This document shows positions 9,054 through 18,587 of a stretch of DNA of 64,000 bases, one piece after another (the first letter of the stretch is position 1; the number at the start of each line of letters is the position of its first letter). Source of the DNA: Pseudomonas fluorescens. Lineage in GTDB: Bacteria > Pseudomonadota > Gammaproteobacteria > Pseudomonadales > Pseudomonadaceae. Location of the stretch: contig NZ_JAGGOF010000046.1 in the NCBI RefSeq assembly GCF_018614775.1, forward strand, positions 1 through 64,000, read 5' to 3'. A model generated the notes under the pieces. The model had not been told where the DNA came from. It did not search any database and saw nothing but the letters and a program-made list of their open reading frames with translations. Made by a program: the position numbers and the translations under genes.

Positions 9054-9085
9054 GACGACAAGCTATGCTCCTACGCTTTGTCGTC
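9054..9085 (+). promoter_or_regulatory. Inverted repeat in the rmlB promoter region
   Basis: gacgacaa (9054-9061) and ttgtcgtc (9078-9085) form an 8-bp inverted repeat with a 16-base spacer containing tatgct, a possible -10 element. It lies 25-56 bases before the rmlB ATG in the gap shared with the divergent fusion gene. It could be an operator or a 5' UTR hairpin. No regulator is identifiable. Confidence 0.4.
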
Positions 9086-9109
9086 TCACGGAAATAAGGT
9101 TTAAACCGG

Positions 9110-10192
9110 ATGCGCATTCTTATCACGGGTGGTGCCGGCTTCATCGGCTCAGCTCTAATACGGCACTTGATCCTGGAGACCGAACATCAGGTCCTGAACC
9201 TGGACAAACTGACGTACGCCGGCAATCTCGAATCGCTGAGCAGCGTCGATCACGACAGCCGCTACGAATTCGTGCAGGCCGATATCGTCGACCAGGCGAC
9301 TGTCAGTGCGGTACTGGCGCGGTTCCAACCCGACGCCATCATGCACCTGGCAGCCGAATCCCATGTCGACCGCTCGATCGATGGCCCGGCCGATTTTATC
9401 CAGACCAACATCGTCGGCACCTACAGCCTGCTGGAGGCCAGCCGAGCCTATTGGCAGTCGCTGCCCGAATCGCAGAAGCGCGCGTTTCGCTTCCACCACA
9501 TTTCCACCGACGAAGTGTATGGAGACCTGCACGGGGTCGACGACCTGTTCACCGAAACCACCGCCTATGCCCCCAGCTCGCCCTATTCGGCCAGCAAGGC
9601 AGCATCCGATCATCTGGTACGCGCCTGGCAGCGTACCTACGGCTTGCCGGTGTTGCTGACCAATTGCTCGAACAACTACGGGCCGTTTCACTTCCCCGAA
9701 AAGCTGATTCCGCTGGTGATCCTCAATGCGCTGGCGGGCAAACCGTTGCCGGTCTATGGCGACGGCCTGCAGGTGCGTGACTGGTTGTACGTGGAAGACC
9801 ATGCACGGGCGCTGCTCAAGGTTGTCAGCGAAGGCGCAGTCGGGGAGACCTACAACATCGGCGGCCACAACGAACAAAAGAACATCGACGTCGTGCGCAG
9901 CATCTGCGCACTGCTCGAAGAACTGGCGCCGCGCAAACCCGCCGGCGTCGAGGGTTACGCCGACCTGATCACCTTCGTCAAGGATCGCCCCGGCCACGAC
10001 CTGCGCTACGCCATCGACGCCGGCAAGATCGAACGGGAATTGGGCTGGGCGCCACAGGAAACGTTTGAGACCGGCCTGCGCAAGACCGTGCAGTGGTACC
10101 TCGATAACCTGCAATGGTGCCGGCGGGTCCAGGACGGTAGTTATCAAGGCGAGCGCCTGGGCTCGCTCGACAACAAGGAATTGCTTACATGA
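9110..10192 (+). CDS. rmlB: dTDP-glucose 4,6-dehydratase
   Basis: A 360-residue extended SDR enzyme that converts dTDP-glucose to dTDP-4-keto-6-deoxyglucose, the second step of dTDP-L-rhamnose synthesis. It has the NAD-binding GGAGFIG at residues 7-13, the STDEVYGD active-site segment, and the YSASKAA catalytic Tyr/Lys motif near residue 165. Length matches RmlB. It starts a four-gene run in which each stop overlaps the next start by four bases. The product feeds lipopolysaccharide and other rhamnose-containing glycans, including rhamnolipids where made. Confidence 0.97.
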   Translation: MRILITGGAGFIGSALIRHLILETEHQVLNLDKLTYAGNLESLSSVDHDSRYEFVQADIVDQATVSAVLARFQPDAIMHLAAESHVDRSIDGPADFIQTNIVGTYSLLEASRAYWQSLPESQKRAFRFHHISTDEVYGDLHGVDDLFTETTAYAPSSPYSASKAASDHLVRAWQRTYGLPVLLTNCSNNYGPFHFPEKLIPLVILNALAGKPLPVYGDGLQVRDWLYVEDHARALLKVVSEGAVGETYNIGGHNEQKNIDVVRSICALLEELAPRKPAGVEGYADLITFVKDRPGHDLRYAIDAGKIERELGWAPQETFETGLRKTVQWYLDNLQWCRRVQDGSYQGERLGSLDNKELLT

Positions 10193-11064
10193 TCAAGGGT
10201 ATTGTTCTGGCCGGCGGTTCCGGCACACGTCTGCACCCGATAACCCTGGGGGTTTCCAAGCAGTTATTGCCGGTTTACGACAAACCGATGATCTATTACC
10301 CGATTTCGGTACTGATGCTGGCCGGCATCAAGGACATTCTGCTGATCTCTACCCCTCAGGATCTGCCGCAATACCGCAACCTGCTGGGCGATGGCAGCCA
10401 GTTCGGCGTGCAGTTCAGTTATGCCGAGCAGCCCTCACCCGATGGCCTGGCCCAAGCGTTTCTGATTGGCGAGCAGTTCATTGGCGACGACTCGGTGTGC
10501 CTGATCCTGGGCGACAATATTTTCCACGGCCAACATTTCGGCGAACAATTGCTGAGCGCTGCCAATCGGCAAAGTGGTGCAACGGTGTTCGGTTACTGGG
10601 TCAAGGACCCCGAGCGCTTTGGGGTGATCGACTTCGACCCCGAGGGGCGGGCGATTTCCATTGAAGAAAAACCGGCCGTGCCGAAGTCCAGCTACGCAGT
10701 GACGGGCCTGTATTTCTACGACAATGATGTCATCCGGATTGCCAAGGCTGTAAAGCCTTCCAAGCGTGGTGAACTGGAGATCACCGACGTCAACAACGCC
10801 TACCTGCAACGCGGTGACCTGCACGTCGAACGTTTCGGCCGCGGCTTCGCCTGGCTGGACACCGGTACCCACGACAGCCTGCTGGAAGCCTCGCAGTACG
10901 TGCAGACCATCGAGCATCGCCAGGGCCTGAAAGTCGCGTGCCTGGAAGAAATCGCCTACCAGCAGGGCTGGGTCAGCCGTGAACATGTCCTTGAGCGTGC
11001 CAAGTACTTCGGCAAGACCGGCTATGGACAATACCTGTTCAGCATCGCCGGAGAAGCCCGATGA
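10189..11064 (+). CDS. rmlA: Glucose-1-phosphate thymidylyltransferase
   Basis: A 291-residue nucleotidyltransferase that makes dTDP-glucose from dTTP and glucose-1-phosphate, the first step of the dTDP-rhamnose route. The N-terminal [16 protein letters not shown] signature, the LGDNIFHG metal-binding loop and the EEKP sugar-phosphate motif are all present. The ATG overlaps the rmlB stop by four bases, implying translational coupling. The order B-A-C-D here differs from the B-D-A-C order I recall for P. aeruginosa. Confidence 0.97.
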   Translation: MIKGIVLAGGSGTRLHPITLGVSKQLLPVYDKPMIYYPISVLMLAGIKDILLISTPQDLPQYRNLLGDGSQFGVQFSYAEQPSPDGLAQAFLIGEQFIGDDSVCLILGDNIFHGQHFGEQLLSAANRQSGATVFGYWVKDPERFGVIDFDPEGRAISIEEKPAVPKSSYAVTGLYFYDNDVIRIAKAVKPSKRGELEITDVNNAYLQRGDLHVERFGRGFAWLDTGTHDSLLEASQYVQTIEHRQGLKVACLEEIAYQQGWVSREHVLERAKYFGKTGYGQYLFSIAGEAR

Positions 11065-11606
11065 AGGTTAGCGCTACCTCGTTGCCTGAAGTCTTGATCA
11101 TCGAGCCAAAGGTCTTCGGTGATGACCGCGGCTTTTTCTACGAAAGTTTCAATGCCCGGGCGTTTGCCGATGCCACCGGATGCACCTTGCCGTTTGTCCA
11201 GGACAACCACTCGCGCTCGGCCAAGGGCGTGCTGCGGGGCCTGCATTATCAGATCGAACAGGCCCAGGGCAAACTCGTCCGAGTCACAGCCGGGCGAGTC
11301 CTGGACATAGCGGTGGACATTCGCCGCAGTTCGCCGTCATTCGGCCAGTGGGTGGGCGTCCACTTGTCGGCGCAGGACCATCGCCAGCTATGGATACCGC
11401 CAGGATTTGCCCACGGTTTTGTGGTGCTGAGCGAATCAGCGGATTTCCTCTACAAAACCACGGACTACTACGCGCCCTCGGCTGAGCGCTGTATCCGCTG
11501 GAACGACCCCGACCTGGCCATCGACTGGGCGCTGGACCGCGAGCCGATCCTGTCCTCCAAGGATCAGGCTGGCAAAACCCTGCATGAGGCCGACCTGTTC
11601 CCATGA
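11061..11606 (+). CDS. rmlC: dTDP-4-dehydrorhamnose 3,5-epimerase
   Basis: A 181-residue cupin enzyme that epimerises C3 and C5 of dTDP-4-keto-6-deoxyglucose. It carries the family segments [30 protein letters not shown] (catalytic His after LRGL) and [10 protein letters not shown]. It overlaps rmlA and rmlD by four bases at each end. Full length, no anomalies. Confidence 0.96.
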   Translation: MKVSATSLPEVLIIEPKVFGDDRGFFYESFNARAFADATGCTLPFVQDNHSRSAKGVLRGLHYQIEQAQGKLVRVTAGRVLDIAVDIRRSSPSFGQWVGVHLSAQDHRQLWIPPGFAHGFVVLSESADFLYKTTDYYAPSAERCIRWNDPDLAIDWALDREPILSSKDQAGKTLHEADLFP

Positions 11607-12484
11607 ATGCTTCCCTGCGCATTCTGATCATCGGCGAGAACGGCCAGGTATCCCGCGCCCTTCAGTCGCGCCTGGTGGGGATGGGCGAGCTGATGGTGTT
11701 GGGCAGCCGCCAGCTCGACCTGGCGCGCCCTGATCTCATTCCACCGTCCATCGACACCCTGCGTCCCGATCTGATCATCAACGCCGCTGCGCATACAGCG
11801 GTCGATCAGGCCGAGAGCGAGCCAGAACTGGCGTTTGCGATCAATGCAACGGCCGCGGGCATCCTGGCTCAGGTCGCCGCTGAGCACGGCGTGCCGCTGA
11901 TCCACTACTCCACCGATTACGTCTTCGATGGTCGCAAACCGGCGCCCTACATCGAGGACGATACGCCGAACCCGATGAGTATCTACGGGCAAAGCAAACT
12001 GGCCGGCGAAAACGCCATTCGCCAGGTCGCCGGGCAACATCTGATCTTGCGCACCAGTTGGGTGTACTCCATAGAAGGCCGCAACTTCCTGCTGACCATG
12101 CAACGCCTGCTCCAGGAAAAGCCGCATCTGCGCGTGGTAGCCGACCAGATCGGCGCGCCCACCTGGGCCGGCAGCATCGCCGACAGTACCGCTAGGCTCA
12201 TCGAACGCTGGCAGATGGAACGGTGCGGCGCCTGGGGCACTTATCACCTGACGGCGCAAGGCGAGACCTCCTGGTTCGGCTTCGCCCAGGCCATTGGCGA
12301 ACACCTGGTCGAGCAACACAAACCTTGCGCGGTGATTGAGCCGATTCCGTCCAGCGACTACCCGACGCCGGCCCCACGTCCGCTGAACTCGCGCCTGGAC
12401 TGCACGCGTCTGCTCCAACAGTGGGGGGTTAGCCAGCCCGACTGGCGAAGCGCGTTGCAACAGTGTCTTGCCGGGCAAGCGTAG
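11603..12484 (+). CDS. rmlD: dTDP-4-dehydrorhamnose reductase
   Basis: A 293-residue SDR enzyme that makes the final reduction to dTDP-L-rhamnose. The N-terminal nucleotide-binding segment reads IIGENGQVSRAL, a variant in which the usual GxxGxxG has lost its last glycine (GENGQVS), as in most RmlD proteins. STDYVFDG and YGQSKLAGE supply the catalytic Ser/Thr-Tyr-Lys set. The start overlaps the rmlC stop by four bases. It is last in the rml run, 30 bases before dctB. Confidence 0.95.
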   Translation: MNASLRILIIGENGQVSRALQSRLVGMGELMVLGSRQLDLARPDLIPPSIDTLRPDLIINAAAHTAVDQAESEPELAFAINATAAGILAQVAAEHGVPLIHYSTDYVFDGRKPAPYIEDDTPNPMSIYGQSKLAGENAIRQVAGQHLILRTSWVYSIEGRNFLLTMQRLLQEKPHLRVVADQIGAPTWAGSIADSTARLIERWQMERCGAWGTYHLTAQGETSWFGFAQAIGEHLVEQHKPCAVIEPIPSSDYPTPAPRPLNSRLDCTRLLQQWGVSQPDWRSALQQCLAGQA

Positions 12485-12491
12485 GCATAAT

Positions 12492-12511
12492 GCGCCTGTC
12501 CCCACAGGCGC
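12492..12511 (+). other. Hairpin between rmlD and dctB
   Basis: gcgcctgt and acaggcgc form a perfect 8-bp stem with a cccc loop in the 30-base gap. There is no T-tract, so it is not a standard terminator. It could set differential expression or an RNA-processing point between the rml and dct genes, and it may mask the dctB ribosome site. Confidence 0.5.
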
Positions 12512-12514
12512 CTG

Positions 12515-14329
12515 ATGCTCATGAACTCCACCCTTCCCCGCAGACCCCGCTGGCGCAGCCTGGCCTTGCTTGCACTGTGCCTGGCGCCATTGTTGTGGCC
12601 GCTGGAGCATCTGGCCGAGCGTTATTACCGCAGCGAACTGGCCGGGCAGAACCGCCAGACCCTCGATCTCTATGTCGCCAACCTGTTGGGCACCCTGCAC
12701 CGCTATGAAGTGCTGCCGCAGATCCTCGCCGATCTCCCCGCGCTGCGCGCCGCCCTGTCGGCCCCGGACGACGGTGTCATCCAAGGCAATGCCAACCGGC
12801 TGCTGAAAAATATCAGCACCCAGACCGGCGCCGAAGTGATGTACCTGATGGACGCCAACGGCAAGACCCTGGCTGCTTCGAACTGGGACAAGCACGACAG
12901 TTTCGTCGGGCGTAATTTCGCCTTTCGGCCGTACTACATCGAAGCCATGGCCGGGCGCCTGGGGCGTTTCTTCGGCTTGGGCACCACCTCGGCCAAGCGC
13001 GGTTATTTCTTTGCCGCCGCGGTGCGCGACCGCGAGAAAGTCATTGGCGTGCTGGTGGTCAAGGTCGACCTGGACCACACCGAAAGCCTGTGGGGCAAAA
13101 CCCCCGAGCAACTGCTGGTGACCGATCACAATGGCGTGGTCATCCTCACCTCGCGGCAGGATTGGCGATTCCGCGCGACGCGCCCCCTCAGTGATGACGA
13201 GCGCAACGCCATCAGCGCCGTGCAGCCCTATCCCACCCGTGATCCAAAGCCGCTGAACCTGGACGCCAACGCCTGGCTGACCCAGACCCAGGCCATCGAA
13301 GAAACCGGCTGGAGCGTGAGCATTCTCGCCCCGCGCACATTGATCGACCGCCCGGTGCGCACGGTGCTCACGATCGGCGGCGCGGCGTTGCTGGTGCTGA
13401 TGCTGTTGCTTGGCTTGATGATGCAGCGCCGGCGCCACTACCTGGATCGAATCGCCTTCGAAGCCAAGGCCCGGCACGAGCTGGAAGGCCGGGTGGCCGA
13501 ACGCACCAGCGACCTGGAAGGCCTGAACCGACGGCTGAAACAGGAAGTGCTGGAGCGTGAGCAGGCCCAGCAGGAACTGGTCCGGGCCCAGGATGATCTG
13601 GTACAGGCCGGTAAACTGTCGGCCCTGGGCACCATGTCGGCGAGCATCAGCCATGAACTCAACCAACCGCTGGCGGCGATTCGCAGCTACGCGGAAAATG
13701 CCGAAATCCTGCTCGATCATCAGCGCACCGACGATGCCCGAGGCAATCTCAAGCTGATCAGCGAGCTGACCGGGCGCATGGCGTCGATCATCGCCCACCT
13801 GCGCGCCTTCGCCCGCCGCGATCGCCATGCGCCGGAAAGCGTGGCCTTGCAGCCGGCGCTGGACGATGCCCTGGCGTTGCTCGCCAAGCGTCGGCGCAGC
13901 ATGGAAGTGGAACTGATCCGCGACCTGCCGGCCGCCACGCTGTGGGTGGAGGCCGGGGAAACCCGCTTGCGCCAGGTCCTCGGCAACCTGCTGGCCAACG
14001 CCCTCGACGCCCTGACCGAGAAAGGTCCGCCACGCAGGCTCTGGCTCAGTGCCCAGGCCACCGATACTGGCGTCAACCTGTACATCCGCGATAACGGTCC
14101 GGGGTTTTGCATGGAGGCCCTTGGCCGGGCCGGCGAACCCTTCTACACCACCAAGACCCGCACCCAGGGCCTTGGCCTGGGGCTGGCGATCTGCGACACC
14201 TTGATGCGTGCCTTCGGCGGTGAACTGTCGTTCGCCAATCACAAGGAAGGCGGCGCCCTGATCACCCTCAAACTGCGCGCCGGCGCGCCCGGGGTGAGCC
14301 TGCAACCGTCCGAGGACCGAAGTGTATGA
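12515..14329 (+). CDS. dctB: C4-dicarboxylate sensor histidine kinase DctB
   Basis: A 604-residue membrane sensor. It has a first membrane helix at about residues 14-30, a large periplasmic double-PAS sensor to about residue 285, a second helix (TVLTIGGAALLVLMLLLGLMM) near 287-308, a coiled-coil linker (about 315-370), the H-box SHELNQPLAAIRSY with phospho-accepting His380, and the HATPase N-, G1- and G2-boxes (NLLANALDAL, DNGPGF, GLGLGLAI). It senses periplasmic C4-dicarboxylates such as succinate and phosphorylates DctD. The ATG at 12521 is an alternative start. Its stop overlaps dctD by four bases. The dctPQM or dctA transporter targets are not in the window. Confidence 0.94.
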   Translation: MLMNSTLPRRPRWRSLALLALCLAPLLWPLEHLAERYYRSELAGQNRQTLDLYVANLLGTLHRYEVLPQILADLPALRAALSAPDDGVIQGNANRLLKNISTQTGAEVMYLMDANGKTLAASNWDKHDSFVGRNFAFRPYYIEAMAGRLGRFFGLGTTSAKRGYFFAAAVRDREKVIGVLVVKVDLDHTESLWGKTPEQLLVTDHNGVVILTSRQDWRFRATRPLSDDERNAISAVQPYPTRDPKPLNLDANAWLTQTQAIEETGWSVSILAPRTLIDRPVRTVLTIGGAALLVLMLLLGLMMQRRRHYLDRIAFEAKARHELEGRVAERTSDLEGLNRRLKQEVLEREQAQQELVRAQDDLVQAGKLSALGTMSASISHELNQPLAAIRSYAENAEILLDHQRTDDARGNLKLISELTGRMASIIAHLRAFARRDRHAPESVALQPALDDALALLAKRRRSMEVELIRDLPAATLWVEAGETRLRQVLGNLLANALDALTEKGPPRRLWLSAQATDTGVNLYIRDNGPGFCMEALGRAGEPFYTTKTRTQGLGLGLAICDTLMRAFGGELSFANHKEGGALITLKLRAGAPGVSLQPSEDRSV

Positions 14330-15717
14330 CCATCGATAACCGGATTGAGGTGGTACTGATCGACGATGATCCCCACTTGCGTCAGGCCTTGAGCCAGACC
14401 CTCGACCTGGCCGGCCTGAAAATCCTGCCCCTGGCCGAAGCCAAGGGTGTGGCCGGGCAATTGTCCCGTGACTGGCCCGGCGTGGTGGTCAGCGACATTC
14501 GCATGCCGGGCATGGACGGCCTCGAACTGCTGGGCGAGCTGCACGCCCAGGACCCGGAGCTGCCGGTGCTGCTGATCACCGGTCACGGTGACGTGCCGCT
14601 GGCGGTGCAGGCAATGCGCGCCGGGGCCTACGACTTCCTGGAAAAACCCTTCGCCAGCGATCACCTGCTCGACAGCGTGCGCCGTGCCCTGGCCTTGCGC
14701 CGGCTGGTGCTGGACAACCGAAGCCTGCGCCTGGCCCTCAGTGATCGCCATGAACTCAGCGCCCGGCTGGTCGGCCAATCGACGCCGATGTTGCGCCTGC
14801 GCGAGCAGATCGGCGCACTGGCGGCCACCCGCGCCGATGTGCTGATCCTCGGCGAAACCGGCGCCGGCAAGGAAGTGGTCGCCCGTGCCTTGCACGACCT
14901 TTCAGGACGCCGCAACGGGCCATTCGTGGCGATCAACGCCGGGGCCCTGGCCGAGTCGGTGGTGGAAAGCGAACTGTTCGGCCACGAACCCGGCGCGTTC
15001 ACCGGCGCGCAGAAACGCCGTATCGGCAAGTTCGAGTTCGCCAATGGCGGCACGCTGTTTCTCGATGAAATCGAAAGCATGAGCCTGGACGTCCAGGTCA
15101 AGCTGCTGCGTTTGTTGCAAGAGCGCATGGTGGAGCGGCTGGGCGGCAATCAGCAGATCCCGTTGGACATCCGCGTCATCGCCGCGACCAAGGAAGACCT
15201 GCGCCAGGCCGCCGATCAGGGGCGTTTTCGTGCCGACCTGTATTACCGCCTGAACGTCGCGCCGCTGCGCATCCCGCCCCTGCGCGAACGGGGTGAGGAC
15301 GCGCTGATGCTGTTCCAGCACTTCGCCAACGAAGCCAGCACCCGCCACGGCCTGCCACCCCACGAGTTGCAGCCGGCGCAACGGGCGTTGCTGCTGCGTC
15401 ACAGCTGGCCGGGCAACGTGCGAGAGCTGCAAAACGCCGCCGAACGCTTTGCCCTGGGCCTGGAACTGGCCCTGGACAACCAAGCGCCAGACGGCAGCCC
15501 CGGCGCCCCGGTGGAAATGGTCAGCGGCGGTTTGAGCGAACAGGTGGAGAACTTCGAGAAAACCCTGATCGCTGCTGAACTGGCCCGTCCCCACAGCTCG
15601 GTACGCAGCCTCGCCGAAGCCCTGGGCATCCCGCGCAAGACCTTGCACGACAAGTTGCGCAAGCACGGGCTGAACTTCGGCGACAGCAGCCACGGCGCCG
15701 CCGATGAGTCCGATTGA
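14326..15717 (+). CDS. dctD: C4-dicarboxylate response regulator DctD (sigma-54 activator)
   Basis: A 463-residue NtrC-family regulator. The receiver domain (1-120) has phospho-acceptor Asp57 (VVSDIRMPG). The AAA+ domain has Walker A GETGAGKE (176-183) and the sigma-54 contact loop GAFTGA (223-228), then FLDEIESM and the R-finger region. A Fis-type helix-turn-helix closes the protein (VRSLAEALGIPRKTLHDKLRKHGL). It activates sigma-54 promoters of dicarboxylate transport genes and is translationally coupled to dctB. Length and domains are complete. Confidence 0.95.
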   Translation: MTIDNRIEVVLIDDDPHLRQALSQTLDLAGLKILPLAEAKGVAGQLSRDWPGVVVSDIRMPGMDGLELLGELHAQDPELPVLLITGHGDVPLAVQAMRAGAYDFLEKPFASDHLLDSVRRALALRRLVLDNRSLRLALSDRHELSARLVGQSTPMLRLREQIGALAATRADVLILGETGAGKEVVARALHDLSGRRNGPFVAINAGALAESVVESELFGHEPGAFTGAQKRRIGKFEFANGGTLFLDEIESMSLDVQVKLLRLLQERMVERLGGNQQIPLDIRVIAATKEDLRQAADQGRFRADLYYRLNVAPLRIPPLRERGEDALMLFQHFANEASTRHGLPPHELQPAQRALLLRHSWPGNVRELQNAAERFALGLELALDNQAPDGSPGAPVEMVSGGLSEQVENFEKTLIAAELARPHSSVRSLAEALGIPRKTLHDKLRKHGLNFGDSSHGAADESD

Positions 15718-15754
15718 GTTATTGTCATCCTCCTTTCACGCAAGAGGCCCCGTG

Positions 15755-16210
15755 ATGAACCGCGACAGTCGTTACCTGGAATCGATCCTGCACCACGACA
15801 TCCCGCTGACACGGGACATGGGCCTCAAGGTGCTCGATTGGCAGGCCCGGCAGCTGCGGCTGTTTTTACCGCTGGAGGCCAACGTCAATCACAAGAGCAC
15901 CATGTTCGGCGGCAGCCTGTATTGCGGCGCGGTGCTCGGCGGCTGGGGCTGGCTGCACCTGGCCCTGCGCGAAGAGGGCATTGAGGACGGCCATATCGTG
16001 ATCCAGGAAGGGCAGATCAGCTATCCGCTGCCGGTCACCAGTGATGCGACCGTCGTGTGCGACGCGCCGGATGAAAAGACCTGGAAACGCTTCCTGGCCA
16101 CCTACCGGCGTTACGGACGGGCGCGCCTGGCCTTGCAGACGCGGGTCCTGAATACCGGAAGCGAGGAAGCGGCGGTACAGTTTGAGGGGCAATACGTGTT
16201 GCACCGTTGA
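15755..16210 (+). CDS. Hot-dog thioesterase (YiiD C-terminal type)
   Basis: A 151-residue protein with the pattern of the YiiD_C/putative thioesterase domain: LFLPLEANVNHKSTMFGGSLY (the N-H-x-T-x-F-G-G segment of the fold), then VIQEGQISYPLPVTSD. Thioesterases of this class hydrolyse acyl-thioesters. The substrate is unknown. The ATG at 15755 is preferred over an upstream in-frame start because aagagg lies at a proper distance. The gene lies 37 bases after dctD and may share its transcript. P. aeruginosa has dctP at the comparable position, as I recall, and this gene replaces it. Confidence 0.8.
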   Translation: MNRDSRYLESILHHDIPLTRDMGLKVLDWQARQLRLFLPLEANVNHKSTMFGGSLYCGAVLGGWGWLHLALREEGIEDGHIVIQEGQISYPLPVTSDATVVCDAPDEKTWKRFLATYRRYGRARLALQTRVLNTGSEEAAVQFEGQYVLHR

Positions 16211-16228
16211 AACACCGCTGTCCCCCCT

Positions 16229-16312
16229 GTGGGAGCAAGGCTTGCCCGCGATGGGAGCGATGCGGTATTTCAGGATCGAGTCGCCTGTTTCGCGAGCAAG
16301 CTTTGCTCCCAC
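16229..16312. repeat. REPIN between convergent genes
   Basis: gtgggagcaaggcttgcccg and cgagcaagctttgctcccac form a diverged inverted REP pair between the thioesterase and cysQ ends. Confidence 0.85.
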
Positions 16313-16330
16313 AGAAACCCGCCCCGGCAC

Positions 16331-17158
16331 TCAGGAACGTGCCAGCTCCAGCAGTTTTGCCCGCCACGCAGCCTTCGCCGGCAACGCCAGGAACGACGCA
16401 TTCAGCAGCGACGCTCGCGCCGGATAGCAGAACGGCTCACCGCTCAAGCCCAGCACCTCGCCACCCGCACCTTCCAGCACGCCTTGGGCGGCTGCGGTGT
16501 CCCACTGGGACGTTGGCGCCAGCCGTGGATAGCAATCCGCCGCGCCTTCGGCCACCAGGCAGAATTTCAACGAGCTGCCGATGCTGGTCAGTTGCAACTC
16601 ACCCAGGCTGCCGCTCAAGCCCTCCAACAGCCGCTCCTGCTCCGGGCTGGTATGGCGGCGACTGGCAACCACGGTGAAGGCTTCGCCCGCCGCCGGTTCG
16701 TTGCGAACCGCGACAGGCAATGGTTCGCCCCCCTTGTCACCGCGCCAGGCCCCGAGGTTGGCACCGCCGACGTAGAAGCGGCCATTGGTGGGCATCGACA
16801 CCACGCCAAACACCACTCGCCCGTGTTCCACCAAGGCAATGTTGACGGTGAATTCCTCGCTGCCGGAAATGAACTCCTTGGTGCCATCCAAGGGGTCCAC
16901 CAACCACCAACGCTCCCAGCCGGCGCGCACACCCTGGGCAATGTCTGCGTCCTCTTCGGAGAGAATCGCAATGTCGGGCGCCAGCGCCGCCAGCCCGGCG
17001 ACGATCACCTCGTGGGCCGCCATGTCGGCGGCGGTCACCGGCGACTCGTCAGCCTTGTGGTTGACCTGCACGTTGGCACGCCAGAACGGCAAAATCGCCT
17101 CACCAGCCTTGAGCGCCAGCTCAACCACGGGGGCCATCAGGGGATGGGGGAAATTCAT
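16331..17158 (-). CDS. cysQ: 3'(2'),5'-bisphosphate nucleotidase CysQ
   Basis: A 275-residue member of the inositol-monophosphatase superfamily that removes the 3'-phosphate of PAP (adenosine 3',5'-bisphosphate) made during sulfate assimilation. Metal-binding motifs are SEEDAD near residue 67, DPLDGTKEF near 88-96 and the C-terminal SQWDTAAAQGVLEGAGG. Start ATG at 17158 overlaps the nudE stop by four bases, so the two are an operon. Full length. Confidence 0.94.
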   Translation of the reverse strand: MNFPHPLMAPVVELALKAGEAILPFWRANVQVNHKADESPVTAADMAAHEVIVAGLAALAPDIAILSEEDADIAQGVRAGWERWWLVDPLDGTKEFISGSEEFTVNIALVEHGRVVFGVVSMPTNGRFYVGGANLGAWRGDKGGEPLPVAVRNEPAAGEAFTVVASRRHTSPEQERLLEGLSGSLGELQLTSIGSSLKFCLVAEGAADCYPRLAPTSQWDTAAAQGVLEGAGGEVLGLSGEPFCYPARASLLNASFLALPAKAAWRAKLLELARS

Positions 17159-17721
17159 GACAAGAACGCTCCACGCTGGGCCAGCAGATCACGGGCCAGG
17201 TACAAGGCGGCCAGGGCTCGGCCTTCCGTGAATTGGGGGTTTTGCGCAAGGGTCGACAGCTCACGCAGATTGACCTTGTCCACGCGCATCGGCTCGGGCT
17301 CATCGCCCTCCAACCGTTCTTCGTACAGGTCGGTCGCCAGCACCACCTGGATCTTCTGGCTCATGTAGCCGGGGGACAGCGACAGTTCGGTCAGGTGTTC
17401 CAGCTGACGCGCGCCGAAACCTGCTTCTTCCTTGAGCTCGCGCTCGGCGGCCGCCAGTACGTCCTCACCCGGTTCGATCAAACCCTTGGGCAGGGACAAT
17501 TCGTAGGCATCGGTGCCACCGCAATACTCCTCCACCAACACCGCGTGGTCGGCGTCGAGCATCGCCACGATCATCACCGCGCCGTAACCCGCCCCCTTGC
17601 TCGCCAAACGCTCGTAGGTGCGTTCCACACCGTTGGAAAAACGCAATTTCAGCTCTTCCACGCAAAACAGACGGCTGGTGGCGACGATCCGACGATCGAG
17701 TATGGTGGGTTTCTGGCGCAT
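17155..17721 (-). CDS. nudE: ADP compounds hydrolase NudE (Nudix)
   Basis: A 188-residue Nudix hydrolase that cleaves ADP-ribose, NADH and related dinucleotides. The Nudix box GLIEPGEDVLAAAERELKEE matches G-x5-E-x7-REUXEE at about residues 80-102. The N-terminal domain shows the GAVMIVAML strand and the acceptor loop LSPGYMSQKIQ. It is translationally coupled with cysQ downstream, and divergent from yrfG with an 89-base promoter gap. Confidence 0.93.
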   Translation of the reverse strand: MRQKPTILDRRIVATSRLFCVEELKLRFSNGVERTYERLASKGAGYGAVMIVAMLDADHAVLVEEYCGGTDAYELSLPKGLIEPGEDVLAAAERELKEEAGFGARQLEHLTELSLSPGYMSQKIQVVLATDLYEERLEGDEPEPMRVDKVNLRELSTLAQNPQFTEGRALAALYLARDLLAQRGAFLS

Positions 17722-17810
17722 AAACGGCTCCCTGGGCGATAGCGGGCTACTATACCCGGCCTATTCTGATTGTTTGTGTCGGATATCCGATTACCGCTGG
17801 AGAAGTTTTT

Positions 17811-18473
17811 ATGGCCTTGCTGCCCTGGCATGAGATCGATACGGTTCTGCTGGACATGGACGGCACCTTGCTGGACCTGCATTACGACAACCATTTCTGG
17901 ATGGAACACCTGCCCCAGCGCTACGCCGAAGTGCACGGCGTGAGCCGGGCGATGGCCGAGCTGGAACTGCAGCCGCTGTTCGAACGCAACGCCGGCCAGT
18001 TGCAGTGGTATTGCCTGGATTTCTGGAGCACCGAGCTGAAACTGCCGGTGCGCGAATTGAAACTGGAAACCGCGCACCTGATTGCCCTGCGCCCGGACGC
18101 CGATACCTTCCTGGCCGCAATCCAGCGGGCCGGCAAACGGGTGGTGATGATTACCAACGCCCACCGCGACTCGCTGTCCCTGAAACTGGAACGCATTGAA
18201 TTGGCACCCTACTTCGAGCGCCTGATCAGTTCCCATGACTACGGTTTTCCCAAGGAAAGCCGGCAATTCTGGGACGCGTTGCAGGCCGACCTGGACTTCG
18301 AACCGGCCCGCAGCCTGTTTATCGACGACACCTTGCCGGTATTGCGCAGCGCCCGGGATTTCGGCGTCGCGCACTTGCTGGCCGTCAGCGAACCGGACAG
18401 CCGAAAGGGGCCGAAGGACACGGGGGAGTTTAAGGCATTGGGAGACTACCGAGATCTGATCGAAGGGCTCTGA
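17811..18473 (+). CDS. yrfG: GMP/IMP nucleotidase YrfG (HAD family)
   Basis: A 220-residue HAD phosphatase that dephosphorylates purine nucleotides. Motif I is DMDGT (nucleophile Asp15, acid Asp17), motif II MITNA near residue 119, motif III lysine in FPKES, motif IV FIDDTLPVL. The cap sequence NHFWMEHLPQRYAEVHG is typical of YrfG. Divergent from nudE. Length fits. Confidence 0.92.
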   Translation: MALLPWHEIDTVLLDMDGTLLDLHYDNHFWMEHLPQRYAEVHGVSRAMAELELQPLFERNAGQLQWYCLDFWSTELKLPVRELKLETAHLIALRPDADTFLAAIQRAGKRVVMITNAHRDSLSLKLERIELAPYFERLISSHDYGFPKESRQFWDALQADLDFEPARSLFIDDTLPVLRSARDFGVAHLLAVSEPDSRKGPKDTGEFKALGDYRDLIEGL

Positions 18474-18488
18474 AAACCAGTCGTCCCC

Positions 18489-18560
18489 ATCGCGAGCAGG
18501 CTCGCTCCCACAAGAATTGACAACACAACAGCCCTTGTGGGAGCGAGCCTGCTCGCGATA
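18489..18560. repeat. REPIN of reversed topology
   Basis: The left unit reads tcgcgagcaggctcgctccc and the right gggagcgagcctgctcgcga, the reverse of the order in most other pairs here. It separates the ends of yrfG and the LysM gene. Confidence 0.85.
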
Positions 18561-18587
18561 AAGGCTACGCGGTCCTCTTGCAAAATG

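Noticed and set aside
7618..9780. Plus-strand open frame across the fusion enzyme gene
   Set aside because: It is antisense to a conserved three-domain protein and runs into rmlB in a different frame. Translation has no recognisable domain.
11564..14305. Long antisense open frame (over 900 codons) on the minus strand across rmlD and dctB
   Set aside because: High GC makes long open antisense frames common. Its translation lacks any family signature and the plus strand carries complete, recognisable genes.
15718..16210. A dctP binding-protein gene expected after dctD
   Set aside because: The next gene is a hot-dog thioesterase. No TRAP-transporter gene is in this window.
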